DNA from: Flavobacteriaceae bacterium
GTDB lineage: Bacteria > Bacteroidota > Bacteroidia > Flavobacteriales > Flavobacteriaceae
Assembly (NCBI GenBank): GCA_002716845.1
Contig: PBCE01000019.1
Location: 29,002-93,001 of the forward strand
Length of the DNA stretch: 64,000 nt
Reading direction: 5' to 3'
Made by a program: the position numbers and the translations under genes. How positions within the stretch are numbered: the first letter of the stretch is position 1; each line of letters begins with the position of its first letter. The notes beneath the pieces are model-generated. The model did no database searches, was not told the origin of the DNA, and saw nothing but the letters and a program-made list of their open reading frames with translations. Below are positions 19,840 through 29,979 of the stretch, one piece after another.

Positions 19840-20873
19840 CCTTTTTCGTTAAAAAGATTTAGGCGTTCCACCCATTTCGTTTTGGTGTCAAAAAGAAAAA
19901 TCTCAAATAAAATTAATAGGAATCCTGCGAAAAGAAAAGCTTGAAATTGATCTTTATAACTAATAAACTTCTTTGCCTCAAATTCCTTTTTCTCCATGTT
20001 TTTCAAAGTTTCAACCACAAACTCTACAACGACTTGGGTGTCGTTACCATCAATATACTGACCATCGGATACCCTTGCAATATCTTGAAGTATCTCCGCA
20101 TTTCTTCGGGTAATTACTGTTTCCCCTTGTAAATCTTTCTTATAGGAAGACACAACTCCGTTTTGTTTGACGGGTATTGGGCCGCCGTTATCACTTCCAA
20201 CACCAAAAGTAAAAATCTTAATCCCCATGTCAGCAGCCCTTTGCGCAGCAGATTCTCCCTCCTGGGAATGGTCTTCGCCATCAGATATTAAAAAAACAAC
20301 TCTGTTGGTTTGGTCCTCGTCATTGAAATAGGTCGCCGATAAATCCAAGGCAGCGTCCAGTGCGGTTCCTTGGGAGGAGAGCATATTGGTGTTTAACCCT
20401 TTAAGGAACATTTTGGCGGCTCCATAATCAGTAGTAATGGGTAACTGTGGTATCGCTTGCGCCGCATAGGCAACGATACCAATACGGTCACTGGCCAATT
20501 TATTGATGATGGCCGAAACCAATCGCTTTGACTTTTCCAAACGGTTGGGTGCAACGTCTTCGGCCAACATACTTTTTGATACATCAATGGCAAAAACAAT
20601 GTCCACACCTTCTCTTTTTACAGTCTCCAACTGGGTGCCAATTTTAGGATTAACCAAGCCCAAAATCAACAAAGAGATTCCCAAACTGAGCATTAATAAC
20701 TTTAAAAAAGGCTTAAACTTTGAACGGTAGGGGCTCAATTTATCCATCAGTGTTGAATGCGCAAATCTGTTTTGTGCGCGACGCTTCCAGCCCATCAATA
20801 AAAAATAGGCAGCCCACAAGATCGGTAAAATCCCTAATCCGTAAATGTAAAAAGGTGCGTCAAATTGGTACAT
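19836..20873 (-). CDS. batB: BatB VWA-domain membrane protein
   Basis: VDIVFAIDVSKSMLAEDVAPNRLEKSK MIDAS motif, N- and C-terminal TM. Confidence 0.92.
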   Translation of the reverse strand: MYQFDAPFYIYGLGILPILWAAYFLLMGWKRRAQNRFAHSTLMDKLSPYRSKFKPFLKLLMLSLGISLLILGLVNPKIGTQLETVKREGVDIVFAIDVSKSMLAEDVAPNRLEKSKRLVSAIINKLASDRIGIVAYAAQAIPQLPITTDYGAAKMFLKGLNTNMLSSQGTALDAALDLSATYFNDEDQTNRVVFLISDGEDHSQEGESAAQRAADMGIKIFTFGVGSDNGGPIPVKQNGVVSSYKKDLQGETVITRRNAEILQDIARVSDGQYIDGNDTQVVVEFVVETLKNMEKKEFEAKKFISYKDQFQAFLFAGFLLILFEIFLFDTKTKWVERLNLFNEKG

Positions 20874-20874
20874 A

Positions 20875-21879
20875 TCAGATAAAACTTCTAAATAAAGTAT
20901 TCTTTAAAAACCATTCTATAAGTATCAAAACCAATGCCAGTAAAACCAAAGGCCTAAATTTTTCGTTATAGTTATAGTATTTAAACTCTTCTATCTCTGT
21001 TTTTTCGAGTTTATTTATTTCGCCATAAATCTCCTCTAACTTTTTGTTATCGGTGGCTCTGAAATACAAACCTCCTGTTTTTTCGGCTATTTCTTTTAAT
21101 AAGTCTTCATCAATTTCAACTTTTGTCATTCCATATTGGAACTTTCCATTGGGTAAAAGCCCCACAGGGGCGCGGGCCCTTCCATTACTTCCCAATCCTA
21201 TGGTGTAGGTTTTTATCTGGTACTCTACAGCCAATTCACTCGCTATTTTTGGATCGATAAATCCAGAGTTATTAACACCATCGGTAAGTAAAATGATGAC
21301 TTTACTCTTCGCCCGGCTGTCTTTTAAACGGTTTACTGCAGTTGCCAATCCCATTCCTATCGCAGTCCCATCCTCTATCAACCCTTCAAATCTAATGGCG
21401 GCAAGTGCAGTTTTTACAATAGAGCGGTCGCTGGTAATCGGTGTTTTGGTATAACTTTCTCCCGCATAGATTACCAGTCCTATGCGATCACTGACTCGAT
21501 CATCTACAAAAGATGATGCTACCCTTTTTAGAGCGGTTAAGCGGTTGGGGTTTAAATCTTGGGCCAACATACTTGATGATACATCTATGGCCATCACAAT
21601 ATCTATTCCTTTGTTGGTTTTGGTGCGGGTAGAAACGTCCGTGGTTTGTGGGCGAGCAAGCGCCAATATTATCAGTGCCAAGGCAAATATTCTGAATAAA
21701 AAAAGAAAAGGTTGTAATAAGGCTAAAAAACTCGACTTGAGGTGAAATCCATTTAGAGAAGAAATCTTCAATGCTGCTTGGGATCTCTTTCTGGTAAATA
21801 GGTGCCAGCAGATCACCAATGGCACTGATAACATTAGCCAAAGGTAGTAGGGATTTGAAAAATAGATACCTTCAAACAT
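20875..21879 (-). CDS. batA: BatA VWA-domain membrane protein
   Basis: IDIVMAIDVSSSMLAQDLNPNRLTALK MIDAS motif. Confidence 0.92.
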   Translation of the reverse strand: MFEGIYFSNPYYLWLMLSVPLVICWHLFTRKRSQAALKISSLNGFHLKSSFLALLQPFLFLFRIFALALIILALARPQTTDVSTRTKTNKGIDIVMAIDVSSSMLAQDLNPNRLTALKRVASSFVDDRVSDRIGLVIYAGESYTKTPITSDRSIVKTALAAIRFEGLIEDGTAIGMGLATAVNRLKDSRAKSKVIILLTDGVNNSGFIDPKIASELAVEYQIKTYTIGLGSNGRARAPVGLLPNGKFQYGMTKVEIDEDLLKEIAEKTGGLYFRATDNKKLEEIYGEINKLEKTEIEEFKYYNYNEKFRPLVLLALVLILIEWFLKNTLFRSFI

Positions 21880-21882
21880 TCC

Positions 21883-23517
21883 TTATAATTCTTTTATCAA
21901 TTCAAAACTGTCCATGACCCTTTTTTTGATTGATTCACCATAGCGGTCTTCTTTTTCAAAGAGCAAGGTAAGTTTTATCCCCCCCTGATCAAAATCGAAA
22001 ACATGGGTCGTATAATTACAACGCACTCGTTTATCTTTACCCTTTTTGGGATAATCGAGTGTCCCAAATATTTTTAACGCTGGTAAACCGGAAAGCGTGG
22101 TGATCTCCTCCTCTTTTATCAGGATATTAACAGCGCCTCTCGATTGAAAATCGTTAATGATGCCATTTACCAGTTCTTGAATTTTTTGTTTTTGCAGCGC
22201 TTCCATCTCCTCCTCAGAGGGGGATGGGTCGCTTTGTTCTTTAGGTGCCTTTTTGGTGAATACCAAATCGATGTAGAAAGGAGCATCGTAATCCCCAGAA
22301 GAAAATCGCAATGGGCTTGCTTTTTCTGAATTAATCCTTTTCAACACCTCGGGGGTAGAAAGCTTTACGGGCGGAGTTCCATATTGACTGCTAATCCATA
22401 TTTTGTTTTTCAACTTTATTGTGGGGTATCCTACTAAGCTGTCTCTTACAGGGTAGAAACCGTAGGTCCACACGGCAATACTAAATCCTAATATCAATAA
22501 AATTCCAAGCGATGCAAAAGTCCACTGCAACTGTTTCTTTCTTCTTCTTTTGGCCAACAGCAAGTGGTACTCCTCGCGTTCCTTTATTTCATCTGGAGTG
22601 GGTTCAGGAAGGGCTTCTTTTGTCTCAATGACAACCTCCTCTACAAGACCTCTGTCTTTGTTGGTCGTCCCAAAAACAGGTAAGGAACGGGCAAATTTAA
22701 CCAAGTCCGCAGTTTGTAAAACTGTTTTAAGATTTTTTATGGTTTCTCTTTCCAGCTCTAATGTCCCGGACTGTTTTAGAGCTTCTAATTTTAACATCAA
22801 TTCATCGGTAGTGCTCTCCAAAGCAGAGATTTTTACCTCCTCTTCTAAGTATCTTCTAACGACATCTGTTAAGCGAGAATAATAATCTTTAAACTCCTGT
22901 TGTTCGGCAGGGGAAACTCTTTCTAAGGCTTTTAATTCTTCTATGGCGCGTTCGAAAGGGGGACGCTTTTTTTTGCGTTCCTCTCTTTTTTTTCTTGCAA
23001 AGAAAAAGGCGTAGATCAACCCTATCAGTAACAACACTATCAAAAAGCCATAGACGATATTTCGGGTGATGACATCGTAGTTTTGTTCTACTTCAACTAG
23101 GGGTTTGATGTCAAATAGTTTTTGTTTTAGTGTGTCAACTGGTATCGTAGCTACTTGGATCAACAACGAATCTGATATTTTTGTAAAACCATTGATCATC
23201 ACCTTTTGTGGCGGCAACCAGTAGACTCCAGAATCGAATTGTATGAGTGCATATTTTTTGGTGAATAAATAGTGACTTTTTGCCCTAAGAGTATCGATGG
23301 CACTCTCCTCCAATACTTCAAAAGGCGCAAAAAAAGGAGGGTCGGAAAAAGTTACTAATGCAGAAGAATCTGCTTTGACCTGGAGCAGGTATTCTATTTT
23401 TTCACCAATGCGCATTTTGGTTGTATCTACTGCAATCGATACATCATAATCCATTTGTGCTTGGACCCACGAGCAGGTTAAAATACTCCCCCATAAAAGC
23501 AAAATTATTTTGGTCAT
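21883..23517 (-). CDS. BatD-like/uncharacterised membrane protein of the Bat operon
   Basis: Signal peptide, beta-rich N-terminal domain, two TM segments; between DUF58 and batA genes. Confidence 0.75.
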   Translation of the reverse strand: MTKIILLLWGSILTCSWVQAQMDYDVSIAVDTTKMRIGEKIEYLLQVKADSSALVTFSDPPFFAPFEVLEESAIDTLRAKSHYLFTKKYALIQFDSGVYWLPPQKVMINGFTKISDSLLIQVATIPVDTLKQKLFDIKPLVEVEQNYDVITRNIVYGFLIVLLLIGLIYAFFFARKKREERKKKRPPFERAIEELKALERVSPAEQQEFKDYYSRLTDVVRRYLEEEVKISALESTTDELMLKLEALKQSGTLELERETIKNLKTVLQTADLVKFARSLPVFGTTNKDRGLVEEVVIETKEALPEPTPDEIKEREEYHLLLAKRRRKKQLQWTFASLGILLILGFSIAVWTYGFYPVRDSLVGYPTIKLKNKIWISSQYGTPPVKLSTPEVLKRINSEKASPLRFSSGDYDAPFYIDLVFTKKAPKEQSDPSPSEEEMEALQKQKIQELVNGIINDFQSRGAVNILIKEEEITTLSGLPALKIFGTLDYPKKGKDKRVRCNYTTHVFDFDQGGIKLTLLFEKEDRYGESIKKRVMDSFELIKEL

Positions 23518-24384
23518 TTAGCCCCTGGATTTAAAATAATTCAACAATTTTTTCACATAACTTTCGTTCAACCGGCTGTGTATTGTTCCCGCACCGTTTT
23601 TATGAAAAAGAGCTTCAAACTCTACCACCATCGATTGGTAATGTTTTGCATAAGCTTTTCTGACACTACTAGATTGAGTATTGACCCAAGCGGTTTGTCC
23701 TGTCTCGTTATCGATCATGGGGACCAATCCTATATTGGGGATATTTTCCTCGTGACGGTCATAGATACGAATTCCCGTTAAATCGTGTTTTTTGGCAACT
23801 ATTCTCAAGGTTTTCTCATAGCCGCCATCCATAAAATCTGACATCATAAACACGATGGCTTTCTTTTTCATAACGCCCGATAAAAACTCCAATGCATTAC
23901 TTATACTCGTTTTTTGGCTTTGAGGCTGATACTCTAAAAGCTCCCTGATGATCCTCAAAATATGGGAACGGCCTTTTTTTGGTGGAATGAATAATTCGAC
24001 TTGGTCCGAAAAAAGTATCAGACCCACTTTGTCATTGTTTTGCATGGCAGAAAAGGAGAGAGTAGCTGCAATTTCGGTTAGCTCCTCCCGCTTAAATTGC
24101 CCTTGTGTTCCAAACAACTCAGACCCACTGACATCGATCATCAACATCAAAGTCAACTCCCTTTCTTCCTCAAAAACTTTTACATAGGGTTCATTGTAGC
24201 GCGCAGTTACATTCCAGTCAATACTCCTGACGTCGTCACCATATTGATATTGTCTGACCTCACTGAAAGTCATTCCCCTGCCTTTAAAAGTACTGTGATA
24301 TTCTCCTCCGAAAATATTGTCACTCAAACGACGGGTCTTGATTTCAATCTTACGAACTTTTTTTAAGAGCTCCTTAGTATCCAT
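23518..24384 (-). CDS. DUF58 domain-containing protein
   Basis: GRGMTFSEVRQYQYGDDVRSIDWNVTARYNEPYVKVFEEERELTLMLMIDVSGS. Confidence 0.94.
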   Translation of the reverse strand: MDTKELLKKVRKIEIKTRRLSDNIFGGEYHSTFKGRGMTFSEVRQYQYGDDVRSIDWNVTARYNEPYVKVFEEERELTLMLMIDVSGSELFGTQGQFKREELTEIAATLSFSAMQNNDKVGLILFSDQVELFIPPKKGRSHILRIIRELLEYQPQSQKTSISNALEFLSGVMKKKAIVFMMSDFMDGGYEKTLRIVAKKHDLTGIRIYDRHEENIPNIGLVPMIDNETGQTAWVNTQSSSVRKAYAKHYQSMVVEFEALFHKNGAGTIHSRLNESYVKKLLNYFKSRG

Positions 24385-24419
24385 AAATGTGAAAATTTGA
24401 AGTAAAAAAGGAAAACTTC

Positions 24420-25427
24420 CTAAGGGACTTCCACCTCGTTTATGATTTGACTGATCAAATCTTCAGTAGTAACATTTTCGGCTTCTGCTTCATAAGTCAG
24501 CCCTATTCTGTGTCGGAGTATATCGTATATCACCGCGCGAACATCCTCAGGAATGACATACCCTCGGTGTTTTAAAAAAGCGTGGCATTTAGAGGCTGTC
24601 GCCAAATTAATACTTCCGCGAGGAGAAGCTCCAAAATTTATCAATGGCTTAATAGAGGAAAGGTTGTAACGATCGGGATAACGTGTTGCAAATACTAAGT
24701 CGAGAATGTATTTTTCAATTTTTTCATCCATGTATATTTCCCTCACCGTTTCTTGAGCCGTTTGAATCTGCTTAGTGGTAACTATAGGTTTTATTTTTTC
24801 ATGGGTATTTTTTAGGTTAGATCGAACGATGATTTGCTCCTCTTCCAATTTGGGATAATCGATCACTGTTTTTAGCATAAAACGGTCTACCTGGGCTTCG
24901 GGTAAAGGGTAGGTACCCTCTTGTTCCACGGGATTTTGTGTGGCCATCACCAAAAAAGGAGCAGGCAGCTTAAAGGTAGTGTCTCCAATTGTCACTTGCT
25001 TTTCCTGCATGGCTTCTAATAAAGCTGATTGTACTTTGGCAGGTGCTCTGTTTATTTCATCAGCCAACACGAAATTGGCAAAAACAGGTCCTTTTTTAAT
25101 GGTAAAATCATTCTCCTTGACGTTGTAAATCATTGTCCCGATTACGTCGGCAGGCAGTAAATCGGGGGTAAACTGAACCCTGCTGAACTGGCCTTTTACA
25201 GCCTGACTAAGCGTATTGATCGCCAAGGTTTTCGCCAATCCGGGAACCCCTTCCAGCAGCACGTGGCCCCGGCCGAGAAGTCCGATGAGCAAACGCTCAA
25301 CCATGTCTTTTTGACCTACGATGACTTTGTTGATCTCTAAGGTCAATAAATCTATAAAAGCACTTTCTTTCTCAATTTTTTTATTGATTGCTTTAATGTC
25401 AACTATCTTGTTCATTGTTTCTTCCAT
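24420..25427 (-). CDS. MoxR family AAA+ ATPase
   Basis: GHVLLEGVPGLAKTLAIN, RVQFTPDLLPADVIGT, NEINRAPAK-type motif (DEINRAPAKVQSALLEAM), ATQNPVEQEGTYPLPEAQ. Confidence 0.96.
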   Translation of the reverse strand: MEETMNKIVDIKAINKKIEKESAFIDLLTLEINKVIVGQKDMVERLLIGLLGRGHVLLEGVPGLAKTLAINTLSQAVKGQFSRVQFTPDLLPADVIGTMIYNVKENDFTIKKGPVFANFVLADEINRAPAKVQSALLEAMQEKQVTIGDTTFKLPAPFLVMATQNPVEQEGTYPLPEAQVDRFMLKTVIDYPKLEEEQIIVRSNLKNTHEKIKPIVTTKQIQTAQETVREIYMDEKIEKYILDLVFATRYPDRYNLSSIKPLINFGASPRGSINLATASKCHAFLKHRGYVIPEDVRAVIYDILRHRIGLTYEAEAENVTTEDLISQIINEVEVP

Positions 25428-25507
25428 AATAAAGTATCAATTAAATCAACTTTTTGTGGGTCCAAAATTGAAAAATATTTCTTTTAAGGGTTGTTAATAA
25501 TTGGTTA

Positions 25508-25556
25508 AAAGTAGAGGCTTTTAGGTTTAATTTAACGCCATTAAAGTTTCTACTTT
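25508..25556 (+). other. Hairpin in the divergent moxR/SDR intergenic region
   Basis: AAAGTAGAGGCTTT (25508-25521) and AAAGTTTCTACTTT (25543-25556) form a 14-bp stem with two G.U pairs in + strand RNA; 21-nt loop. Confidence 0.5.
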
Positions 25557-25734
25557 AGTTATTCAAATTTAATTATAATTTATAAAAATTACAAAGGGCT
25601 TTACAGCAATATACTGCTTTAAAAAGGACTTGATTGATTGTAAAAGTCATTAATCTATTTATAATTTATCAGTTAAACGTTTCAGAGCATAAATATAATG
25701 TTGCACACTCACAAGCTTAAATAAACGAAATCAA

Positions 25735-26490
25735 ATGAGAGAAAAAGTCGTAATGATCACCGGAGCAAGTAGCGGAATTGGATGGGCTACAGCACAACAG
25801 ATAGCCGAACAAGGTGCTCAGCTTGTCATCTGTGGCAGAAGAGAAGACCGGTTAAAAGAGCTGCAATCAAAATTGGATACCCCCTCCCATATTTTAGTAT
25901 TTGATGTTAGCGATAAACAGGCCGTATTTGAAAAAGTAAATTCCCTCCCTGACGCCTTTTCCTCCATTGATGTATTGATAAATAATGCTGGGAACGCCCA
26001 TGGACTCAGCCCTGTTCACGAAGCAGATATTGAGGATTGGGATGCCATGATTGACAGTAATGTAAAAGGGTTGATGTATGTTACCAAAGCCGTGCTGCCT
26101 TCCATGGTCCAGAAAAAACAAGGGCATATCCTCAACATAGGATCAATTGCGGCAAAAGAAGTGTATCCCAACGGGAGCGTGTATTGTAGCAGTAAATACG
26201 CAGTTGACGCTTTTACCAAGGGGTTGCGTATCGATTTAAATCCGTTGGGCATAAAAGTCAGTGCCATCCATCCCGGAATGGTGAATACGGAATTTTCACA
26301 AGTTCGTTTTAAAGTAGATAAAAACCTAGCCGATGGTGTTTACAATGGGCTACAACCCTTGGTTGCTGAGGATGTTGCCCATGTGATCTGTTATATGATT
26401 CAGGCCCCTTTGCACGTAAACTTAGCGGATGTGCTGCTCCTTCCCAATGCCCAAGCCAGCACCTATGTGGCACATAGAAAACCATCTTGA
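25735..26490 (+). CDS. SDR family NAD(P)-dependent oxidoreductase (YdfG-like)
   Basis: MITGASSGIGWATAQQIAEQGA, NNAGNAHG, YCSSKYAVDAFTKGLR. Confidence 0.9.
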   Translation: MREKVVMITGASSGIGWATAQQIAEQGAQLVICGRREDRLKELQSKLDTPSHILVFDVSDKQAVFEKVNSLPDAFSSIDVLINNAGNAHGLSPVHEADIEDWDAMIDSNVKGLMYVTKAVLPSMVQKKQGHILNIGSIAAKEVYPNGSVYCSSKYAVDAFTKGLRIDLNPLGIKVSAIHPGMVNTEFSQVRFKVDKNLADGVYNGLQPLVAEDVAHVICYMIQAPLHVNLADVLLLPNAQASTYVAHRKPS

Positions 26491-26574
26491 TTACTTTAAA
26501 CGCCAACTTTAACATTTAACCCGAATGTCCAACTGAGGTTTATTTAATTTTGGTAGTACCAAAACTAAAACCAA

Positions 26575-26700
26575 ATGAAACCTACTGTAATCCCTCCTGG
26601 TTTCGCTCTGGTTGTTATTAGATTGATCAGTTGTGAGAAAAATAACCCTTGTAAAATTAATCTTGCTGGCCATGGAAATTCTATCCCCGCAACTAATTAA
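26575..26700 (+). CDS. Possible 41-aa lipoprotein-like mini-ORF
   Basis: MKPTVIPPGFALVVIRLISCEKNNPCKINLAGHGNSIPATN*; lipobox-like LISC, TAATTTTG box at 26545-26552; below the ORF-track length cut-off. Confidence 0.25.
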   Translation: MKPTVIPPGFALVVIRLISCEKNNPCKINLAGHGNSIPATN

Positions 26701-26706
26701 GTGGAG

Positions 26707-27912
26707 TTATTCCAACCCTTCGGGATATAAAAAGTTATTGTAAGGAAAACGCGTAATATGGATTTTTCTAGTTTCTGAATACACACGCTCCCTAAAAAAT
26801 TGGAGGTTTTCTTTGTTCAAAGCCGAAATAAAAAGGGCCCGGTTATTGACCGGATGCATCCAAGTATTTTCCCACTCTTTCAAACTGTAGTGCTTTGTAG
26901 ATCTTTCCTCAATCAGGTCGGTCTCATCCCAGGGCGCTGGACGATAGGCATCAATTTTGTTAAAAACCATAAGGGTGGGTTTATCTAAGCTCTTAATTTC
27001 ACTCAGAATTTGATTTACAGAGACTATGTGCTCTTCAAAATTGGGGTGGGAAATGTCCACTACGTGCAGCAGTAAGTCGGCTTCTTTTACCTCGTCTAAG
27101 GTGCTTTTGAAAGACTCTACCAGCTGGGTGGGTAGTTTTCTGATAAACCCTACGGTGTCACTGAGCAGAAAAGGTAAATTTCCAATTACTACTTTTCTGA
27201 CGGTGGTATCCAGTGTCGCAAATAGTTTGTTTTCAGCAAACACCTCACTCTTAGCGATGACATTCATTAGGGTAGATTTTCCCACATTGGTATAGCCCAC
27301 CAATGCCACCCTAACCAATTCCCCTCGATTGCCCCTTTGGGTTGCCATCTGTTTATCGATGGTGATCAGTTTCTTCTTTAACAATGCTATTTTATCTCGA
27401 ACAATTCGCCTGTCAGTTTCTATTTCGGTTTCCCCAGGGCCCCGCATTCCAATCCCTCCTCGCTGACGCTCAAGGTGGGTCCACAAACCCTTCAACCGAG
27501 GGAGTAAATACTCATATTGCGCCAGCTCAACTTGTGTCCTGGCATAACTGGTTTGGGCGCGTTGGGCAAATATGTCCAATATAAGGCCCGTACGATCTAA
27601 AATCTTACAACGCAGTTTTTTTTCAATATTTACTTGTTGGGTAGGGGTTAGTTCGTCATCAAAGACTACAGTGCTCACCTCTTGGTCACTGATGTATTGA
27701 TCTACCTCTTCCATTTTTCCAGAACCAATAAAGGTCTTAGTGTTGGGAATTTGCATTTTCTGAACAAATCTTTGGCCTACTATGCCTCCTGCTGTATGGA
27801 CCAAAAATGCCAACTCATCTAAATATTCCTTGGCTTGATTTGGGTCTTGTTGGCTGTTAACAATCCCAATTATAACAGTCTTTTCTAGGGTTAGAGATTT
27901 GGATTCAATCAT
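26707..27912 (-). CDS. hflX: GTPase HflX
   Basis: RGGIGMRGPGETEIETDRR, ALVGYTNVGKSTLMN, DTVGFIRKLPTQLVESF. Confidence 0.95.
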   Translation of the reverse strand: MIESKSLTLEKTVIIGIVNSQQDPNQAKEYLDELAFLVHTAGGIVGQRFVQKMQIPNTKTFIGSGKMEEVDQYISDQEVSTVVFDDELTPTQQVNIEKKLRCKILDRTGLILDIFAQRAQTSYARTQVELAQYEYLLPRLKGLWTHLERQRGGIGMRGPGETEIETDRRIVRDKIALLKKKLITIDKQMATQRGNRGELVRVALVGYTNVGKSTLMNVIAKSEVFAENKLFATLDTTVRKVVIGNLPFLLSDTVGFIRKLPTQLVESFKSTLDEVKEADLLLHVVDISHPNFEEHIVSVNQILSEIKSLDKPTLMVFNKIDAYRPAPWDETDLIEERSTKHYSLKEWENTWMHPVNNRALFISALNKENLQFFRERVYSETRKIHITRFPYNNFLYPEGLE

Positions 27913-28675
27913 TGAAATTCCTTTTCCAATTTTTTAATTCTAGAGATCTCCCGTCATATACTGCATAGGTAAAATGAGTGATCCAATCTCCCAGATTAAT
28001 ATACTGTGCACTTTCATTCAGTTTAATGTCCAGCGGAAGATGGCGGTGACCAAAAATAAAATAATCAAAATGCTCTTGCTTCAATTTTCTTTTGCAATAG
28101 GCAACCAACCACTCCTTTTCCTCGCTCATAAATTTTACGTTTTTAGCTCCAGAAATATATTTATTTTTTTGGGACATATACTGCCCCAATAACACACCCC
28201 AATCGGGATGAAGCCATCGAAAAAGCCATTTGGAAAGCGCATTGGTAAATATTTTTTTTATGAATTTATAACCTTTGTCCTCAGGACCTAAACCGTCACC
28301 ATGACCTACAAAAAAACGCGTATTACCTACTGACAAATCAATAGGGTGGTGGTGGACTTCTACACCGAGCTCTTTCTGAAAATAATCCCGCATCCAAAGA
28401 TCGTGATTGCCGACAAAAAAAATAATGGGAATTCCCGCATCAGAAATTTCCGCCAATTTCCCCAATACACGTACAAAGCCTTTGGGTACTACAGTCTTGT
28501 ATTCAAACCAAAAATCAAACAAATCTCCCAATAGGTATATCGCGGCTGCATCCTTTCTTATTTCTTCCAGCCAAGAATTAAAATATTTCTCACGTACCAG
28601 ACTTTCCGCTGGGTTTGGTAAACCCAGGTGGTTATCCGATGCAAAATATATTTTTTTGTTTTTTGGAAGTTCCAT
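27905..28675 (-). CDS. lpxH: UDP-2,3-diacylglucosamine diphosphatase-like metallophosphoesterase
   Basis: FASDNHLGL, LLGDLFDFWFEY, FVGNHDLWM, GHGDG, FGHRHLP; start MELPKNK preferred over the track start at 28720. Confidence 0.85.
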   Translation of the reverse strand: MELPKNKKIYFASDNHLGLPNPAESLVREKYFNSWLEEIRKDAAAIYLLGDLFDFWFEYKTVVPKGFVRVLGKLAEISDAGIPIIFFVGNHDLWMRDYFQKELGVEVHHHPIDLSVGNTRFFVGHGDGLGPEDKGYKFIKKIFTNALSKWLFRWLHPDWGVLLGQYMSQKNKYISGAKNVKFMSEEKEWLVAYCKRKLKQEHFDYFIFGHRHLPLDIKLNESAQYINLGDWITHFTYAVYDGRSLELKNWKRNFND

Positions 28676-28691
28676 AAAGTAGGGAGTTATA

Positions 28692-29843
28692 CTATCCAAT
28701 CGCCTGATCCAAATCTTCAATCAGATCTTGAACGTCCTCTATTCCAACACTGAGACGAATTAAACTGTCAACTACCCCACTTTTTTCCCGTATTTCTTTT
28801 GGAATGGAAGCGTGGGTCATTGAGGCAGGGTGACCTGCCAAGCTCTCAACACCTCCAAGGGATTCGGCCAAAGTAAATATTTTTAAATGTTCAACAATTT
28901 TAATCGCCGATTTTAAGTCTCCTCCTTTGGGAATAAAAGAAAGCATTCCGCCAAAAGCTTTCATTTGTGCCTTGGCGATATCGTGATAGGGGTGATCGGT
29001 AAAACCAGGCCAGTAGACCTTTTCTATTTTTAAATGTTGTTGCAAAAATGCCGCAACCTCAGCTCCATTTTCGCTATGCCTTTCCATCCTTAAATGGAGT
29101 GTTTTTATCCCTCTTAGGGTGAGGAAACAATCCATGGGGCCAGGAACGGCTCCAGTGGAATTTTGAATAAATGCCAATTGTTCCTCAAGGGCGTCATCAT
29201 TGACCACCAATAGCCCCATAACCGTGTCGCTGTGACCTGCAAGGTACTTTGTCGCCGAATGCATTACAATATCTGCTCCAAAATCAAGGGGTTGCTGCAG
29301 GTAGGGCGAGGAAAAAGTATTGTCAACCGCAACCAAGGTATTGTTGGCCTTTCCCAGAGCTGCAATAGCACGAATATCTACAACATTCATCATCGGATTG
29401 GTGGGGGTTTCTATCCAAATAAGTCGTGTTTTATCGTTGAGGTATTGGGCCACAATTTCGGGCTTGTCCATATTCACAAATTGAATTTTCAAGCCATATT
29501 TTTCAAATATTTTAGTGAACAGTCGGTACGAGCCCCCATAGAGATCGTTGGTGGAAATAATTTCATCTCCTGGATTAAAAAGTTTTAAAACGGTGTCCAT
29601 GGCCGCCATTCCTGATGCGAAAGCCAAACCGTACTTGCCATTTTCGATACTGGCAATGGACCGTTCCAAAGCTGATCGGGTGGGGTTGTGCGTGCGGCTG
29701 TACTCATAACCCTGATGTCCGCCTGGTGTAGATTGTGCATACGTAGAGGTTTGATAAATCGGATGCATTACTGCCCCATAAGCTTTGTCGGGTGATTGAC
29801 CCCCATGGATCGTAGCACTGTTAAAACGAAGTTTTTTCTCCAT
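28692..29843 (-). CDS. Cys/Met metabolism PLP-dependent enzyme (cystathionine gamma-synthase/lyase type)
   Basis: PIYQTSTYAQ, GYEYSRTHNPTRSALE, SATKYLAGHSDTVMG; start MEKKLRFNSATIHGG preferred. Confidence 0.92.
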   Translation of the reverse strand: MEKKLRFNSATIHGGQSPDKAYGAVMHPIYQTSTYAQSTPGGHQGYEYSRTHNPTRSALERSIASIENGKYGLAFASGMAAMDTVLKLFNPGDEIISTNDLYGGSYRLFTKIFEKYGLKIQFVNMDKPEIVAQYLNDKTRLIWIETPTNPMMNVVDIRAIAALGKANNTLVAVDNTFSSPYLQQPLDFGADIVMHSATKYLAGHSDTVMGLLVVNDDALEEQLAFIQNSTGAVPGPMDCFLTLRGIKTLHLRMERHSENGAEVAAFLQQHLKIEKVYWPGFTDHPYHDIAKAQMKAFGGMLSFIPKGGDLKSAIKIVEHLKIFTLAESLGGVESLAGHPASMTHASIPKEIREKSGVVDSLIRLSVGIEDVQDLIEDLDQAIG

Positions 29844-29979
29844 TAAATTATTTTTAAACACTACAAAGGTATTGGATTTTAAAGAAAGTTGATTTTGAAC
29901 TACCATATATTGATAAAACCAGACTAAAAGGCTTTTTTAATTTCACCTAAAAAGCATTTCTTTGCACTATATTTTTTAA

